Shown here piece after piece: positions 1 through 7,042 of a DNA stretch of 12,666 nucleotides. This DNA is from an uncultured Collinsella sp. Lineage in GTDB: Bacteria > Actinomycetota > Coriobacteriia > Coriobacteriales > Coriobacteriaceae. Under the pieces are notes generated by a model. It had not been told where the DNA came from. It worked only from the letters and a program-made list of their open reading frames with translations, and made no database searches. The stretch lies in contig UQWV01000051.1 of the NCBI GenBank assembly GCA_900544845.1, positions 1-12,666 of the forward strand, in the 5' to 3' direction. The stretch's first letter is position 1. Each line of letters starts with the position of its first letter. The position numbers and the translations under genes were made by a program.

Positions 1-734
1 TCCTTCATATAGGCCGAGACGGTGGGGCGGATAGCGCCAAAGTAGTGCTCCTCGAGCTCCTGGCCCTTGCAGGGAGCAGCACCAAAGAGGGTGCGGCCGG
101 TGATGACCAGGTCCTTGCGCTTGCGGTAGGCGTCCTTCTTGATCAGGAAGTACTCCTGCTCGTCGCCCACGGAAGGAACGACCTTCTTGGGGGTCTTGCC
201 AAACAGCGCCAAAACGCGCTTGGACTCACGCGAGAGCGCGGTCATGGAGCGCAGCAGAGGGGTCTTCTTGTCCAGGGCCTCGCCCGTGTAGGAGCAGAAA
301 GCCGTGGGGATGCACAGGACATCGTCCTTGATAAAGGCGGGGCTAGTGGGGTCCCAAGCGGTGTAGCCACGGGCCTCGAAGGTAGCACGCAGGCCGCCGT
401 TGGGGAAGCTCGAGGCATCGGGCTCGCCCTGGATGAGGTTCTTGCCCGTAAACTTGGTAATGGCGGTGCCGTCGTGGTTGGGCTCCAGGAAGCTGTCGTG
501 CTTCTCGGAAGTAATGCCCGAAAGCGGCTGGAACCAGTGCGCGTAGTGCGTCGCGCCCTTGGAGATGGCCCAGACCTTCATGGCATGGGCAACGGCGTTG
601 GCCACATCCAGGTCGAGCGGCTCACCGCCCTCGAGGGTTGCAGCAAGGCGCTTCCAAATGTCCTTGGGGAGGTAGTCCTTCATGACTTCCTCAGAGAACA
701 CCATGGTCCCGAAGCGGTCAGTAAGTTCGGCCAT
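1..734 (-). CDS. glnN: Glutamine synthetase type III (GSIII), N-terminal 244 residues, cut by left edge
   Basis: ATP-dependent ligation of ammonia to glutamate, a cytoplasmic nitrogen-assimilation step. The visible N-terminus reads MAELTDRFGTMVFSEEVMKD, followed by LPKDIWKRL and, near residues 61-80, ATHYAHWFQPLSG and EKHDSF. These are hallmarks of the GSIII (GlnN) family and not of GSI or GSII. GSIII proteins are about 700 residues, so roughly two thirds of the gene, including most of the catalytic barrel, lies beyond the window. The start codon (complement of 732-734) is supported by a GGGAG ribosome binding site (on the plus strand CTCCC at 741-745) about six bases upstream. The gene is divergent from the methionine operon across a 426-base gap. 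A 6-bp hairpin (756-761 with 769-774) sits in the likely leader. The family is recognised from memory of its conserved blocks; confidence is high. Confidence 0.95.
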   Translation of the reverse strand, partial: MAELTDRFGTMVFSEEVMKDYLPKDIWKRLAATLEGGEPLDLDVANAVAHAMKVWAISKGATHYAHWFQPLSGITSEKHDSFLEPNHDGTAITKFTGKNLIQGEPDASSFPNGGLRATFEARGYTAWDPTSPAFIKDDVLCIPTAFCSYTGEALDKKTPLLRSMTALSRESKRVLALFGKTPKKVVPSVGDEQEYFLIKKDAYRKRKDLVITGRTLFGAAPCKGQELEEHYFGAIRPTVSAYMK

Positions 735-814
735 ACGGAACTCCCTTCGTATCGGCACCGCGTGAGAAGCGGTGTTGATTACTAACGAACGAGTCATAGC
801 TTAGACTCGCCGTG

Positions 815-858
815 TTTCCGCGACATTACCGTTATGTTGCTGTCGCGAAACCAATCAA
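815..858 (-). promoter_or_regulatory. Candidate glnN promoter with overlapping inverted repeat
   Basis: Seen: TTTCCGCGACA at 815-825 and TGTCGCGAAA at 841-850 form an inverted repeat, complementary over ten bases with one extra C in the left arm. On the minus strand a TTGATT (858-853) and a CATAAC (836-831) are separated by 16 bases, which fits a weak -35/-10 pair pointing at glnN. One arm lies between the two boxes and the other just downstream of the -10, a typical repressor-operator layout. The implied leader is about 90 bases. Inference only: the box matches are partial (4 of 6 each) and I do not recognise the operator sequence. Confidence 0.35.
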
Positions 859-970
859 TGAGGTTACCCTATCGAGGCGGCGTTGCCACCCTCAACAGCC
901 AATCAACTGCATAAATTGCAGACCTCTCCCCATGGTTTAAGGGTAGTCAATTTGGGATGGAGCTCTATTA

Positions 971-1005
971 ACTGGTATTTTGCATCAGATACCAGTCTTT
1001 ATAGT
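971..1005 (+). promoter_or_regulatory. 8-bp perfect dyad next to a TATAGT box in the glnN-metF gap
   Basis: ACTGGTAT (971-978) and ATACCAGT (989-996) are exact reverse complements around a 10-base spacer. A TATAGT (1000-1005), five of six matches to a -10 consensus, follows four bases later, so the dyad would cover the -35 area of a plus-strand promoter reading toward metF, about 155 bases upstream of it. It could be an operator or a small RNA hairpin. There is no T run after it, so it is not a normal terminator. The rest of the 735-1160 gap shows no convincing small gene. Confidence 0.3.
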
Positions 1006-1105
1006 CCGTGCCTAGATTAGCCGCTCTGTTATAGAGAAAGCCGATAGCAAGGCATCTTTGATTGGTATCCCCGAATAACGAGTGAAACTCCACCGTGACA
1101 CAGCG

Positions 1106-1128
1106 GTGCTGTAGAATCCTTACAGCAC
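1106..1128 (+). promoter_or_regulatory. Candidate metF operon promoter/operator: 8-bp perfect dyad over a TAGAAT box
   Basis: GTGCTGTA (1106-1113) and TACAGCAC (1121-1128) are perfect inverted repeats with a 7-base spacer. A TAGAAT at 1112-1117, a reasonable -10 hexamer, is embedded in the left arm and spacer. Transcription would begin near 1124, giving a leader of about 37 bases before the metF start at 1161. No good -35 box is visible at 16-18 bases upstream. The position suggests an operator that would block polymerase at the -10, controlling the whole three-gene operon. The regulator is unknown and no known SAM riboswitch pattern was recognised here. Confidence 0.4.
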
Positions 1129-1160
1129 ATCACCCTATTACGTATCTAGAGGAGCACGAT

Positions 1161-2033
1161 ATGCGCGTCGACGAGGTTTTTAAGCAGGCAGCATCCCAGG
1201 GCACCGCGCCCGTTTCGTTTGAGATGTTCCCGCCCAAGGGCGAGCTCACCCTCGACACGGCTCGCGAAGTGGCAGGCAATCTGTGCAAGCTTTCGCCGAG
1301 CTTTGTCTCGGTCACCTGCTCGGCCGGCGGCTCGGGCAACGGTGCCACCACCGCCCCCATCGCGCATATGATTTCGAGCGAATTCGACACGCCCTCGGTG
1401 GCACACCTCACCTGCGTGGGCCGCACCCACGCCGACATCGCCGCCAAGATCGACGAGTATCGCACCGCCGGCGTTGAAAACATTCTGGCCCTGCGTGGCG
1501 ATCTCCCTGCCGGCGCGACCGAGGACGACAAGCCCGCCTCCGACTACGCCTACGCCCGCGACCTCATCCCCGAACTCGTCGACGCCGGCTTTTGCGTGGG
1601 CGCCGCAGCCTACCCCGAGGGCCACATTGCCTGTGAGGATCTCAACCTCTCGGTCGAACACCTCAAGCAAAAACAGGACGCCGGCGCGAGCTTCTTTGTG
1701 ACGCAGCTCTTCTTTGATAACGAGTGCTTCTACCGCTTCCGCGAGCTTGCCGACAAGGCCGGTATCACCGTGCCCATTACCGCGGGCATCATGCCGTTTA
1801 TGGGCAAGTCGCAGATCAGCCGCATGGTCTTTATGTGCGGCGCATCGCTGCCCTCCCCCGTCATCAAGATTCTCGCCAAGTACGAGAACGACCCCGAGAG
1901 CCTGCAGGCAGCCGGTGTAGATTATGCCGCCCGCCAGCTTTGCGACCTCAAGGAGCACGGCGCCGACGGCCTGCACCTGTACACTATGAACCGTCCTGCG
2001 ATCGCCGCGACCATTATGGAGCGCCTGGGGTAA
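1161..2033 (+). CDS. metF: 5,10-methylenetetrahydrofolate reductase
   Basis: Reduces 5,10-methylene-THF to 5-methyl-THF with FAD, supplying the methyl group for methionine synthesis. The 290-residue product matches the usual bacterial MetF length. SFEMFPPKG at residues 19-27 carries the Glu (21) equivalent to the catalytic Glu of E. coli MetF. LALRGD ends at Asp114, the flavin-contacting acidic residue, and TQLFFD lies at 181-186; all are family hallmarks. The start at 1161 is chosen because AGAGGAG at 1148-1154 lies about six bases upstream; an in-frame extension to 1095 has no ribosome binding site and overlaps the putative promoter. The stop TAA overlaps the ATG of the next gene by one base, indicating translational coupling within a methionine operon. 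Confidence 0.96.
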   Translation: MRVDEVFKQAASQGTAPVSFEMFPPKGELTLDTAREVAGNLCKLSPSFVSVTCSAGGSGNGATTAPIAHMISSEFDTPSVAHLTCVGRTHADIAAKIDEYRTAGVENILALRGDLPAGATEDDKPASDYAYARDLIPELVDAGFCVGAAAYPEGHIACEDLNLSVEHLKQKQDAGASFFVTQLFFDNECFYRFRELADKAGITVPITAGIMPFMGKSQISRMVFMCGASLPSPVIKILAKYENDPESLQAAGVDYAARQLCDLKEHGADGLHLYTMNRPAIAATIMERLG

Positions 2034-2821
2034 TGGAAAAACCGCACATCGATACAACCGCTGTCGAAGTGCCGGCCGACCTTGCGTCGCCGGCGCTTTA
2101 CCGTGTCGATGCTGCGCACCATCCTCGTGTCGACCGTGCCGAGATGCTGCGGTATCTGGGTTACGGCGGCCAGCAGATTGAGCCCGAGCTGTCGCAGCGT
2201 ATTGAGCTTGTGGTCGAGCGTCTGGAACTTGACATTGAGCCCCGTGGCGTGCGCCGCGTATTTGCCGTCGATGCCACGGGCGTGGACGAACAAAGTGAGC
2301 CTTGCATTCGCTTGGTCTGCACCAACGTTGAGCTGCGAGGTCGCGATATCTATCGACATCTCAAAGATGCCCGCTTTGCCGCGCTCATGGCATGCACCCT
2401 CGGCATGGACGCCGAGCGTCGCCTGCGCACCACGGGAGCCCAACATCCCCTGGAGGGCGCCGTGCTCGACGCCGCGTGCTCCGCTTACGTGGAAGCCGCC
2501 GTTGAGCAAATGGACCAGCAGGTCAAGACGGACGCCGCCGTTCATGGACTCGCCGGCAACTGGCGCTTTAGTCCCGGCTACGGCGACTGCCCGCTCTCGG
2601 CCCAGCGCTCGATCGTCAATGCGCTCAACGCCACGCGGCTCATCGGGCTTACCGTCACACCCACCAGCCTGCTCATGCCCACCAAAAGCGTGACCGCGGT
2701 GATCGGCCTGTTTGACGGTGAGGTCCACGACGCCCAGAGCCGCCCCACCTGCAATATCTGCCGCATGCGCGAGCACTGCCGCTTCCGCGCCGCCCACACC
2801 ACCTGCTATTCCAGCCATTAG
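2033..2821 (+). CDS. Standalone MetH reactivation (SAM-binding) domain protein
   Basis: A 262-residue protein resembling the C-terminal activation domain of cobalamin-dependent methionine synthase, which binds SAM and flavodoxin/reductase and re-methylates inactive cob(II)alamin. The key visible block is RFSPGYGDCP at residues 178-187, matching the R-x-x-P-G-Y SAM-binding segment of E. coli MetH (around Arg1134). It is followed by LNATRLIGLTVTPTSLLMP (198-216), typical of the domain. Known from the family: some bacteria, Thermotoga for example, encode this domain as a separate protein. The context supports it, since the downstream MetH lacks this module. The C-terminus adds four cysteines (240, 243, 249, 258; C-x2-C-x5-C-x8-C) that could bind a metal or Fe-S cluster. 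The start overlaps the metF stop (TAATG). Confidence 0.88.
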   Translation: MEKPHIDTTAVEVPADLASPALYRVDAAHHPRVDRAEMLRYLGYGGQQIEPELSQRIELVVERLELDIEPRGVRRVFAVDATGVDEQSEPCIRLVCTNVELRGRDIYRHLKDARFAALMACTLGMDAERRLRTTGAQHPLEGAVLDAACSAYVEAAVEQMDQQVKTDAAVHGLAGNWRFSPGYGDCPLSAQRSIVNALNATRLIGLTVTPTSLLMPTKSVTAVIGLFDGEVHDAQSRPTCNICRMREHCRFRAAHTTCYSSH

Positions 2822-2830
2822 GAGCCCTCG

Positions 2831-5386
2831 ATGTTTACTCCGCTTATCACTCATGATTCTGACGGCACTGCATTGGCGGCACCCGTTGATGCCGCACGTC
2901 GCAACGGTGCCACGTACAAGACGCGCACGATCGACGATCTGCGCATTAAGGACGATCGCCTGCGTGCGGCCATCGAGGGCACGGGGCACCTGCTGTTCGA
3001 CGGCGGCATGGGCACCATGTTGCAGGCCGCTGGCATGAAGGCGGGCGCCCTGCCCGAGCTGCTCAACTTTGAGGAACCCCAGGTTATCACTGATATCCAA
3101 CGTCAATATGTCGAGGCCGGCTGCGACGTGATTACCGCCAACACCTTTGGCGCCAACGCCCACAAGCTCGACGGCGCCGCCACCGTGGCAGACGTCTTTG
3201 CCGTGGCCGTCACCTGCGCCCGCGAGGCCGGCGCCCGCTACGTCGCCGGCGATATCGGCCCCATCGGCGCGCTGCTTCGTCCCTTAGGCACCCTCAGCTT
3301 TGACGAGGCCTATGACCTCTTTGCCGAGGAAGTGCGCGCCGGCGTCGACGCGGGCGTGGACCTCTTTATTATCGAGACCATGACCGACCTTGCCGAGATC
3401 AAGGCAGCCGTCCTCGCCTGCCGCGAGAACTCCGACCTGCCCGTCTTTGCCACCATGACCTTTGAGGAAGACGGTCGCACGTTCCTGGGCACGAGTCCCG
3501 AGGTCGCCGCCATCACGCTCGACGCCATCGGTGCCGACGTTTTGGGCATCAACTGCAGCCAAGGACCGGCCGAGCTTCGAGGACTCGCCGCACGTATGCT
3601 CACCGTTACGGACAAGCCCGTTATGGTGCAGGCCAATGCGGGACTGCCCCACGTGGACGACAACGGTAACACCGTCTTTGATATCCAAGCCCCCGAATAC
3701 GCCGAGGCCGTCACCGGCATGATCGCCGACGGCGTGAGCGTCGTGGGCGGCTGCTGCGGCACCACGCCGGCGCACATGGCAGCGCTGCGCACGCTTATCG
3801 ATAACCACAAGCCCAGTCCGCGCCACCGCAAGTCCAGCATGTCGGTCACAAGCGCCCAGACCGTGGTGGACCTCCCCTGCGATGGCCACAAAATCGCCGT
3901 CATCGGCGAGCGCATCAACCCCACCGGCAAAAAGCGCCTGCAGCAGGCCCTGCGCGACGGCGATCTGGACTACGTGGTGAGCCAGGGCATCAGCCAGCAG
4001 GAGCAGGGCGCCGACATCCTGGACGTCAACGTGGGCCTACCCGAGATCGACGAGGTCAAGATTATCCAACAGGCGACCGAACAGCTCCAGGGCTCCACAC
4101 TCCTGCCGCTGCAGATCGACTCCACCGACCCCGCAGCCGTCGAGGCAGCCGTGCGCCGCTACGCCGGCAAGCCCATCATCAACTCGGTCAATGGCAAGCA
4201 GCAGGTCATGGATGAGATCTTTCCGCTGGTCGCCCACTACGGCACCAACGTCGTCGGCCTTACGCTCGACGAAGGCGGCATCCCCGATACCGCCGAGGCT
4301 CGCTTCGCCATCGCCGAGCGCATCGTGGCCGAGGCTGCCCGCTACGGCATCGGACCGGATCGCATCCTCATCGACTGCTTGGTCATGACCGCCTCGACCA
4401 ATCAACGCCAGGCCGAGCAGATCCTGCGCGCTATGTCTCTGTGCAAGGAGCGCCTGGGCGTCAAATGCGCACTCGGCGTGTCGAACATCAGCTTTGGCTT
4501 GCCTGCCCGCCCGCTGCTGGGCTCGGTCTTTTTGGCCGCCGCCTTTGGCGCGGGCCTGGACGCCCCCATCATGAACCCGGGCTCCAAGCGCTTTATGGAC
4601 ACCGTCTACAGCTATCGCGTGTTGAGCGTCGAGGACGAGGGCTCGACCGGATACATCGAGCGCTACGCCGGTTGGACCGACCCGTACAAAATCGCCGCGA
4701 ACCCGGCAGCGGCTCAGGCAGCATCGAGCGATGCCGCACCCGCCCCGGGCACCGCCGCCAGCGCCGACGACGACCCCATCCGCCACATGGTCGTCTCGGG
4801 CCGCAAGGGCGAGATCGCGGCCGAGACCGAGCGCCTGTTGGCCGACCACGACGCCATGGACCTCATCAACAACCACTTTATTCCTGCCCTCGACGAGGTC
4901 GGCGTCCTCTTTGACCAGGGCAAGTTCTTCTTGCCGCAGCTCATGGCCTCTGCCGAGGCCGCGCGCGTGGGCTTCGATACCATCAAGCGTCTGATGCCCG
5001 CCGGCGAGATTGCCGACAAGGGCAAAATCTGCGTGGCTACCGTCAAGGGCGACATCCACGATATTGGCAAGAACATCGTCAAGATGCTGCTCGACAACTA
5101 CGGCTACACCGTCTTTGACCTGGGCCGCGATGTCGATCCGCAGGAGGTGCTCAAGACCGTAAAGGAGCGCGACATTAAGCTCGTCGGTCTCTCGGCACTT
5201 ATGACCACCACGGTCGTCGCCATGGAGGAGACCATCAAGTTGCTTCATGCCGAGGTTCCGGGCGTCAAGATCATCGTGGGCGGCGCCGTGCTCACCCCCG
5301 AATACGCCAAGCAGATCGGCGCGGACTACTACGCCAAGGACGCCGCCGAGAGCGCGCGTATCGCCGAAGAGGTCTTTGGCCGGTAA
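2831..5386 (+). CDS. metH: Cobalamin-dependent methionine synthase core (no activation domain)
   Basis: Transfers methyl from 5-methyl-THF to homocysteine via cobalamin in the cytoplasm. Of 851 residues, about 45-325 form the homocysteine-binding barrel, with zinc ligands Cys242 (GINCS) and Cys308/Cys309 (GGCCGTTP). About 350-615 form the pterin-binding domain, starting VIGERINPTGKK (357-368). An Ala/Ser/Asp-rich linker (622-648) precedes the helical cap (about 650-725) and the B12 domain, with DIHDIGK at 741-747 (His743 the cobalt ligand). E. coli MetH is about 1,200 residues; the missing C-terminal reactivation domain is encoded by the preceding gene. The ribosome binding site AGGAG (2820-2824) overlaps the upstream TAG stop, so the two genes are probably coupled. 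An unusual 40-residue N-terminal extension precedes the barrel; a later start is possible but has no better ribosome binding site. Confidence 0.96.
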   Translation: MFTPLITHDSDGTALAAPVDAARRNGATYKTRTIDDLRIKDDRLRAAIEGTGHLLFDGGMGTMLQAAGMKAGALPELLNFEEPQVITDIQRQYVEAGCDVITANTFGANAHKLDGAATVADVFAVAVTCAREAGARYVAGDIGPIGALLRPLGTLSFDEAYDLFAEEVRAGVDAGVDLFIIETMTDLAEIKAAVLACRENSDLPVFATMTFEEDGRTFLGTSPEVAAITLDAIGADVLGINCSQGPAELRGLAARMLTVTDKPVMVQANAGLPHVDDNGNTVFDIQAPEYAEAVTGMIADGVSVVGGCCGTTPAHMAALRTLIDNHKPSPRHRKSSMSVTSAQTVVDLPCDGHKIAVIGERINPTGKKRLQQALRDGDLDYVVSQGISQQEQGADILDVNVGLPEIDEVKIIQQATEQLQGSTLLPLQIDSTDPAAVEAAVRRYAGKPIINSVNGKQQVMDEIFPLVAHYGTNVVGLTLDEGGIPDTAEARFAIAERIVAEAARYGIGPDRILIDCLVMTASTNQRQAEQILRAMSLCKERLGVKCALGVSNISFGLPARPLLGSVFLAAAFGAGLDAPIMNPGSKRFMDTVYSYRVLSVEDEGSTGYIERYAGWTDPYKIAANPAAAQAASSDAAPAPGTAASADDDPIRHMVVSGRKGEIAAETERLLADHDAMDLINNHFIPALDEVGVLFDQGKFFLPQLMASAEAARVGFDTIKRLMPAGEIADKGKICVATVKGDIHDIGKNIVKMLLDNYGYTVFDLGRDVDPQEVLKTVKERDIKLVGLSALMTTTVVAMEETIKLLHAEVPGVKIIVGGAVLTPEYAKQIGADYYAKDAAESARIAEEVFGR

Positions 5387-5411
5387 CACAACGGAAACAA
5401 CCCCGCACCAA

Positions 5412-5454
5412 AACGTGCCGCATGTGCCACTTGGCGCGTGCGGCACGTTAGAAT
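5412..5454 (+). promoter_or_regulatory. 11-bp perfect dyad with adjoining TAGAAT box upstream of the UPF0210 gene
   Basis: AACGTGCCGCA (5412-5422) and TGCGGCACGTT (5439-5449) are perfect inverted repeats with a 16-base spacer that contains a weaker nested pairing (GTGCC with GGCGC). TAGAAT at 5449-5454 overlaps the end of the right arm and would act as a -10 box, with transcription starting near 5461 and a leader of about 34 bases. The geometry is close to that of the metF dyad. No T run follows, so it is a poor intrinsic terminator for metH, although an RNA hairpin at the operon end would still form. Confidence 0.4.
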
Positions 5455-5494
5455 AGAGGGGACTATGCTCGTTTTGGCAGATAGGAGCGCAAGG

Positions 5495-6859
5495 ATGGCG
5501 ATCACGCCTGCAGAAATCGCGGAAACCCGCGGCATGGTTGAGGAGCAGAACCTCGACATCAGGACCATTACCATGGGTGTTTCGCTCATGGGTTGCGGTG
5601 ACGAGAACCTCGACCGCATGTGCACGAAAATCTACGACCACGTGACGCACACGGCTGAGCACTTGGTCGAGACCGCCGAGAACCTCGAGCGCGAGTACGG
5701 TATCCCCATCGTCAACAAGCGCGTTTCCGTCACCCCGGTGGCGCAGATTGCCGCGTGCTGCAAGGATGAGGACCTCACCCCCATCGCGCATGCCCTCGAC
5801 CGTGCAGCCGAGACCCTCGGCATCGACTACCTGGGCGGCTTCTCCGCGCTCGTCCAGAAGGGAATCGGCGACGCCGACCGCCGCGTTATCCAGTCCATTC
5901 CGCAGGCGCTCGCCACCACGAGCCGCGTCTGCTCCAGCGTCAACGTCGCCAGCCTGCGCGCCGGCATCAACATGGACGCCGTGCTCATGGCCGCGCAGAC
6001 CATCATCGATGCCGCCAAGCTCACGGCCGACCAGGACTCCGTTGGCGCTTCCAAGTTTGTCTGCTTTGCCAACATGGTCGAGGACTCCCCGTTTATGGCG
6101 GGCGCTGTCCACGGCGGTGGCGAGGCCGACGCCGTCATCAACGTTGGTGTCTCGGGCCCTGGCGTTATGGCCGCAGCCCTGGAGACGCTCCCCGACTCCG
6201 CCTCGATGATGGAAGTCGCCGAGAAGATCAAGCAGACCGCCTTTAAGATCACCCGCGCCGGCGAGCTCATGAGCCGCGAGGCCGCCCATCGTCTGGGTGT
6301 CGAGAAGGGCATCGTCGACCTGTCGCTGGCTCCCACGCCTGCCATCGGCGACTCTGTTGCCCGCATTCTCGAGATCATCGGTGTTGGCACCTGCGGTGGC
6401 CCGGGCACGACCTGCGCACTCGCTATGCTCAACGACGCCGTCAAGAAGGGCGGCGTCATGGCCAGCTCCAGCGTCGGTGGTCTCTCGGGCGCCTTTATCC
6501 CCGTGTCCGAGGACGCCGGCATGATCGCCGCCGTCGAGACCGGCGCGCTTTCGCTCGAGAAGCTCGAGGCTATGACCTGCGTGTGCTCCGTCGGCCTGGA
6601 CATGATCGCCATCCCCGGCGACACCCCGGTCGAGACTATCGCCGGCATCATCGCCGACGAGATGGCCATCGGCGTCATCAACAACAAGACCACGGCCGTC
6701 CGCGTGATTCCCGCCATCGGCAAGGGCGTGGGCGACTGCGTCGAGTACGGTGGCCTGTTCGGCCGTGCGCCCATCATGCCGGTGAACCCCAACGCCGGCA
6801 CCGTGCTTGCCCACCGTGGCGGACGCTTCCCGGCACCGCTGAACTCGCTGAAGAACTAG
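5495..6859 (+). CDS. UPF0210 / DUF711 (PFL family) protein
   Basis: A 454-residue cytoplasmic protein of the widespread UPF0210 family, whose biochemical role is not established. Recognised from EEQNLDIRTITMGVSLMGC (residues 16-34), the Ala/Gly-rich middle with FANMVEDSPFMAGAVHGGGE (191-210), the DLSLAPTPAIGDSVARILE block (275-293), GGPGTTCALAMLNDAVKKGG (301-320), and the Gly-rich C-terminal NKTTAVRVIPAIGK. The length equals the usual family length. The start at 5495 has AGGAG (5483-5487) upstream at good spacing. An upstream ATG at 5465 would lie almost on the predicted transcription start. Members are often preceded by a small ACT-domain protein (UPF0237); none is seen here, where metH is upstream instead. 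Whether it shares any transcript with metH is uncertain, since 108 bases with a dyad separate them. Confidence 0.9.
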   Translation: MAITPAEIAETRGMVEEQNLDIRTITMGVSLMGCGDENLDRMCTKIYDHVTHTAEHLVETAENLEREYGIPIVNKRVSVTPVAQIAACCKDEDLTPIAHALDRAAETLGIDYLGGFSALVQKGIGDADRRVIQSIPQALATTSRVCSSVNVASLRAGINMDAVLMAAQTIIDAAKLTADQDSVGASKFVCFANMVEDSPFMAGAVHGGGEADAVINVGVSGPGVMAAALETLPDSASMMEVAEKIKQTAFKITRAGELMSREAAHRLGVEKGIVDLSLAPTPAIGDSVARILEIIGVGTCGGPGTTCALAMLNDAVKKGGVMASSSVGGLSGAFIPVSEDAGMIAAVETGALSLEKLEAMTCVCSVGLDMIAIPGDTPVETIAGIIADEMAIGVINNKTTAVRVIPAIGKGVGDCVEYGGLFGRAPIMPVNPNAGTVLAHRGGRFPAPLNSLKN

Positions 6860-6876
6860 CTGAGGGGTTCGGGCGA

Positions 6877-7010
6877 GGAGCCCCGGGGAGGGCAAATATA
6901 TAAGGTCGCCTGCTCGGACAGTCCTGACTCGCACGGAGAGCACATTAAGTGCTCTCCGGCTCGTGCGGAACTCGCGATCGACCTTATATATTTGCCCTCC
7001 CCGGGGCTCC
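6877..7010. repeat. 134-bp inverted-repeat element with perfect 32-bp arms
   Basis: The arm at 6877-6908 (starting GGAGCCCCGGGGAGGGC, then an A/T-rich AAATATATAAGG) is the exact reverse complement of 6979-7010. The 70-base core (6909-6978) holds a second hairpin: GGAGAGCAC (6935-6943) pairs with GTGCTCTCC (6949-6957) around an ATTAA loop, and CGCAC (6930-6934) can pair with GTGCG (6963-6967) across a five-base bulge. It begins 17 bases after the UPF0210 stop. No flanking target duplication, open reading frame or T run is evident. It could be a miniature repeat element, an invertible segment, or a very strong hairpin ending the upstream transcript. Function unknown; the structure itself is certain. 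Confidence 0.9.
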
Positions 7011-7042
7011 CGCACAACGGGACCTCGGTTGGGCTCTATCCC

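Noticed and set aside
45..785. 246-codon plus-strand frame opposite glnN
   Set aside because: Antisense shadow of the glutamine synthetase gene; the GSIII motifs are on the minus strand.
1000..1160. SAM riboswitch in front of metF
   Set aside because: Looked for SAM-I, SAM-II and cobalamin box patterns; none is recognisable. The region only shows short dyads.
1922..3163. 413-codon minus-strand frame across the metF/metH region
   Set aside because: Shadow of the three operon genes; no recognisable domain and no ribosome binding site.
5438..5494. Earlier starts (GTG 5438, ATG 5465) for the UPF0210 protein
   Set aside because: The extra residues do not match the family N-terminus, overlap the dyad/-10 region, and the start at 5495 gives the standard 454-residue length with a good ribosome binding site.
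5827..6801. 324-codon minus-strand frame within the UPF0210 gene
   Set aside because: Ser/Thr/Pro/Met-rich shadow product typical of reverse reading of GC-rich coding DNA.
6877..7010. tRNA or other structured RNA gene in the inverted-repeat element
   Set aside because: No cloverleaf, no T-loop or anticodon arm; the structure is a plain long inverted repeat.
4037..7015. Open 992-codon minus-strand frame spanning metH and the UPF0210 gene
   Set aside because: It is antisense to two well-recognised genes, has a low-complexity Gly/Ala/Asp/His/Val-rich product, and crosses the long inverted repeat. It arises from strong codon bias in the plus-strand genes.
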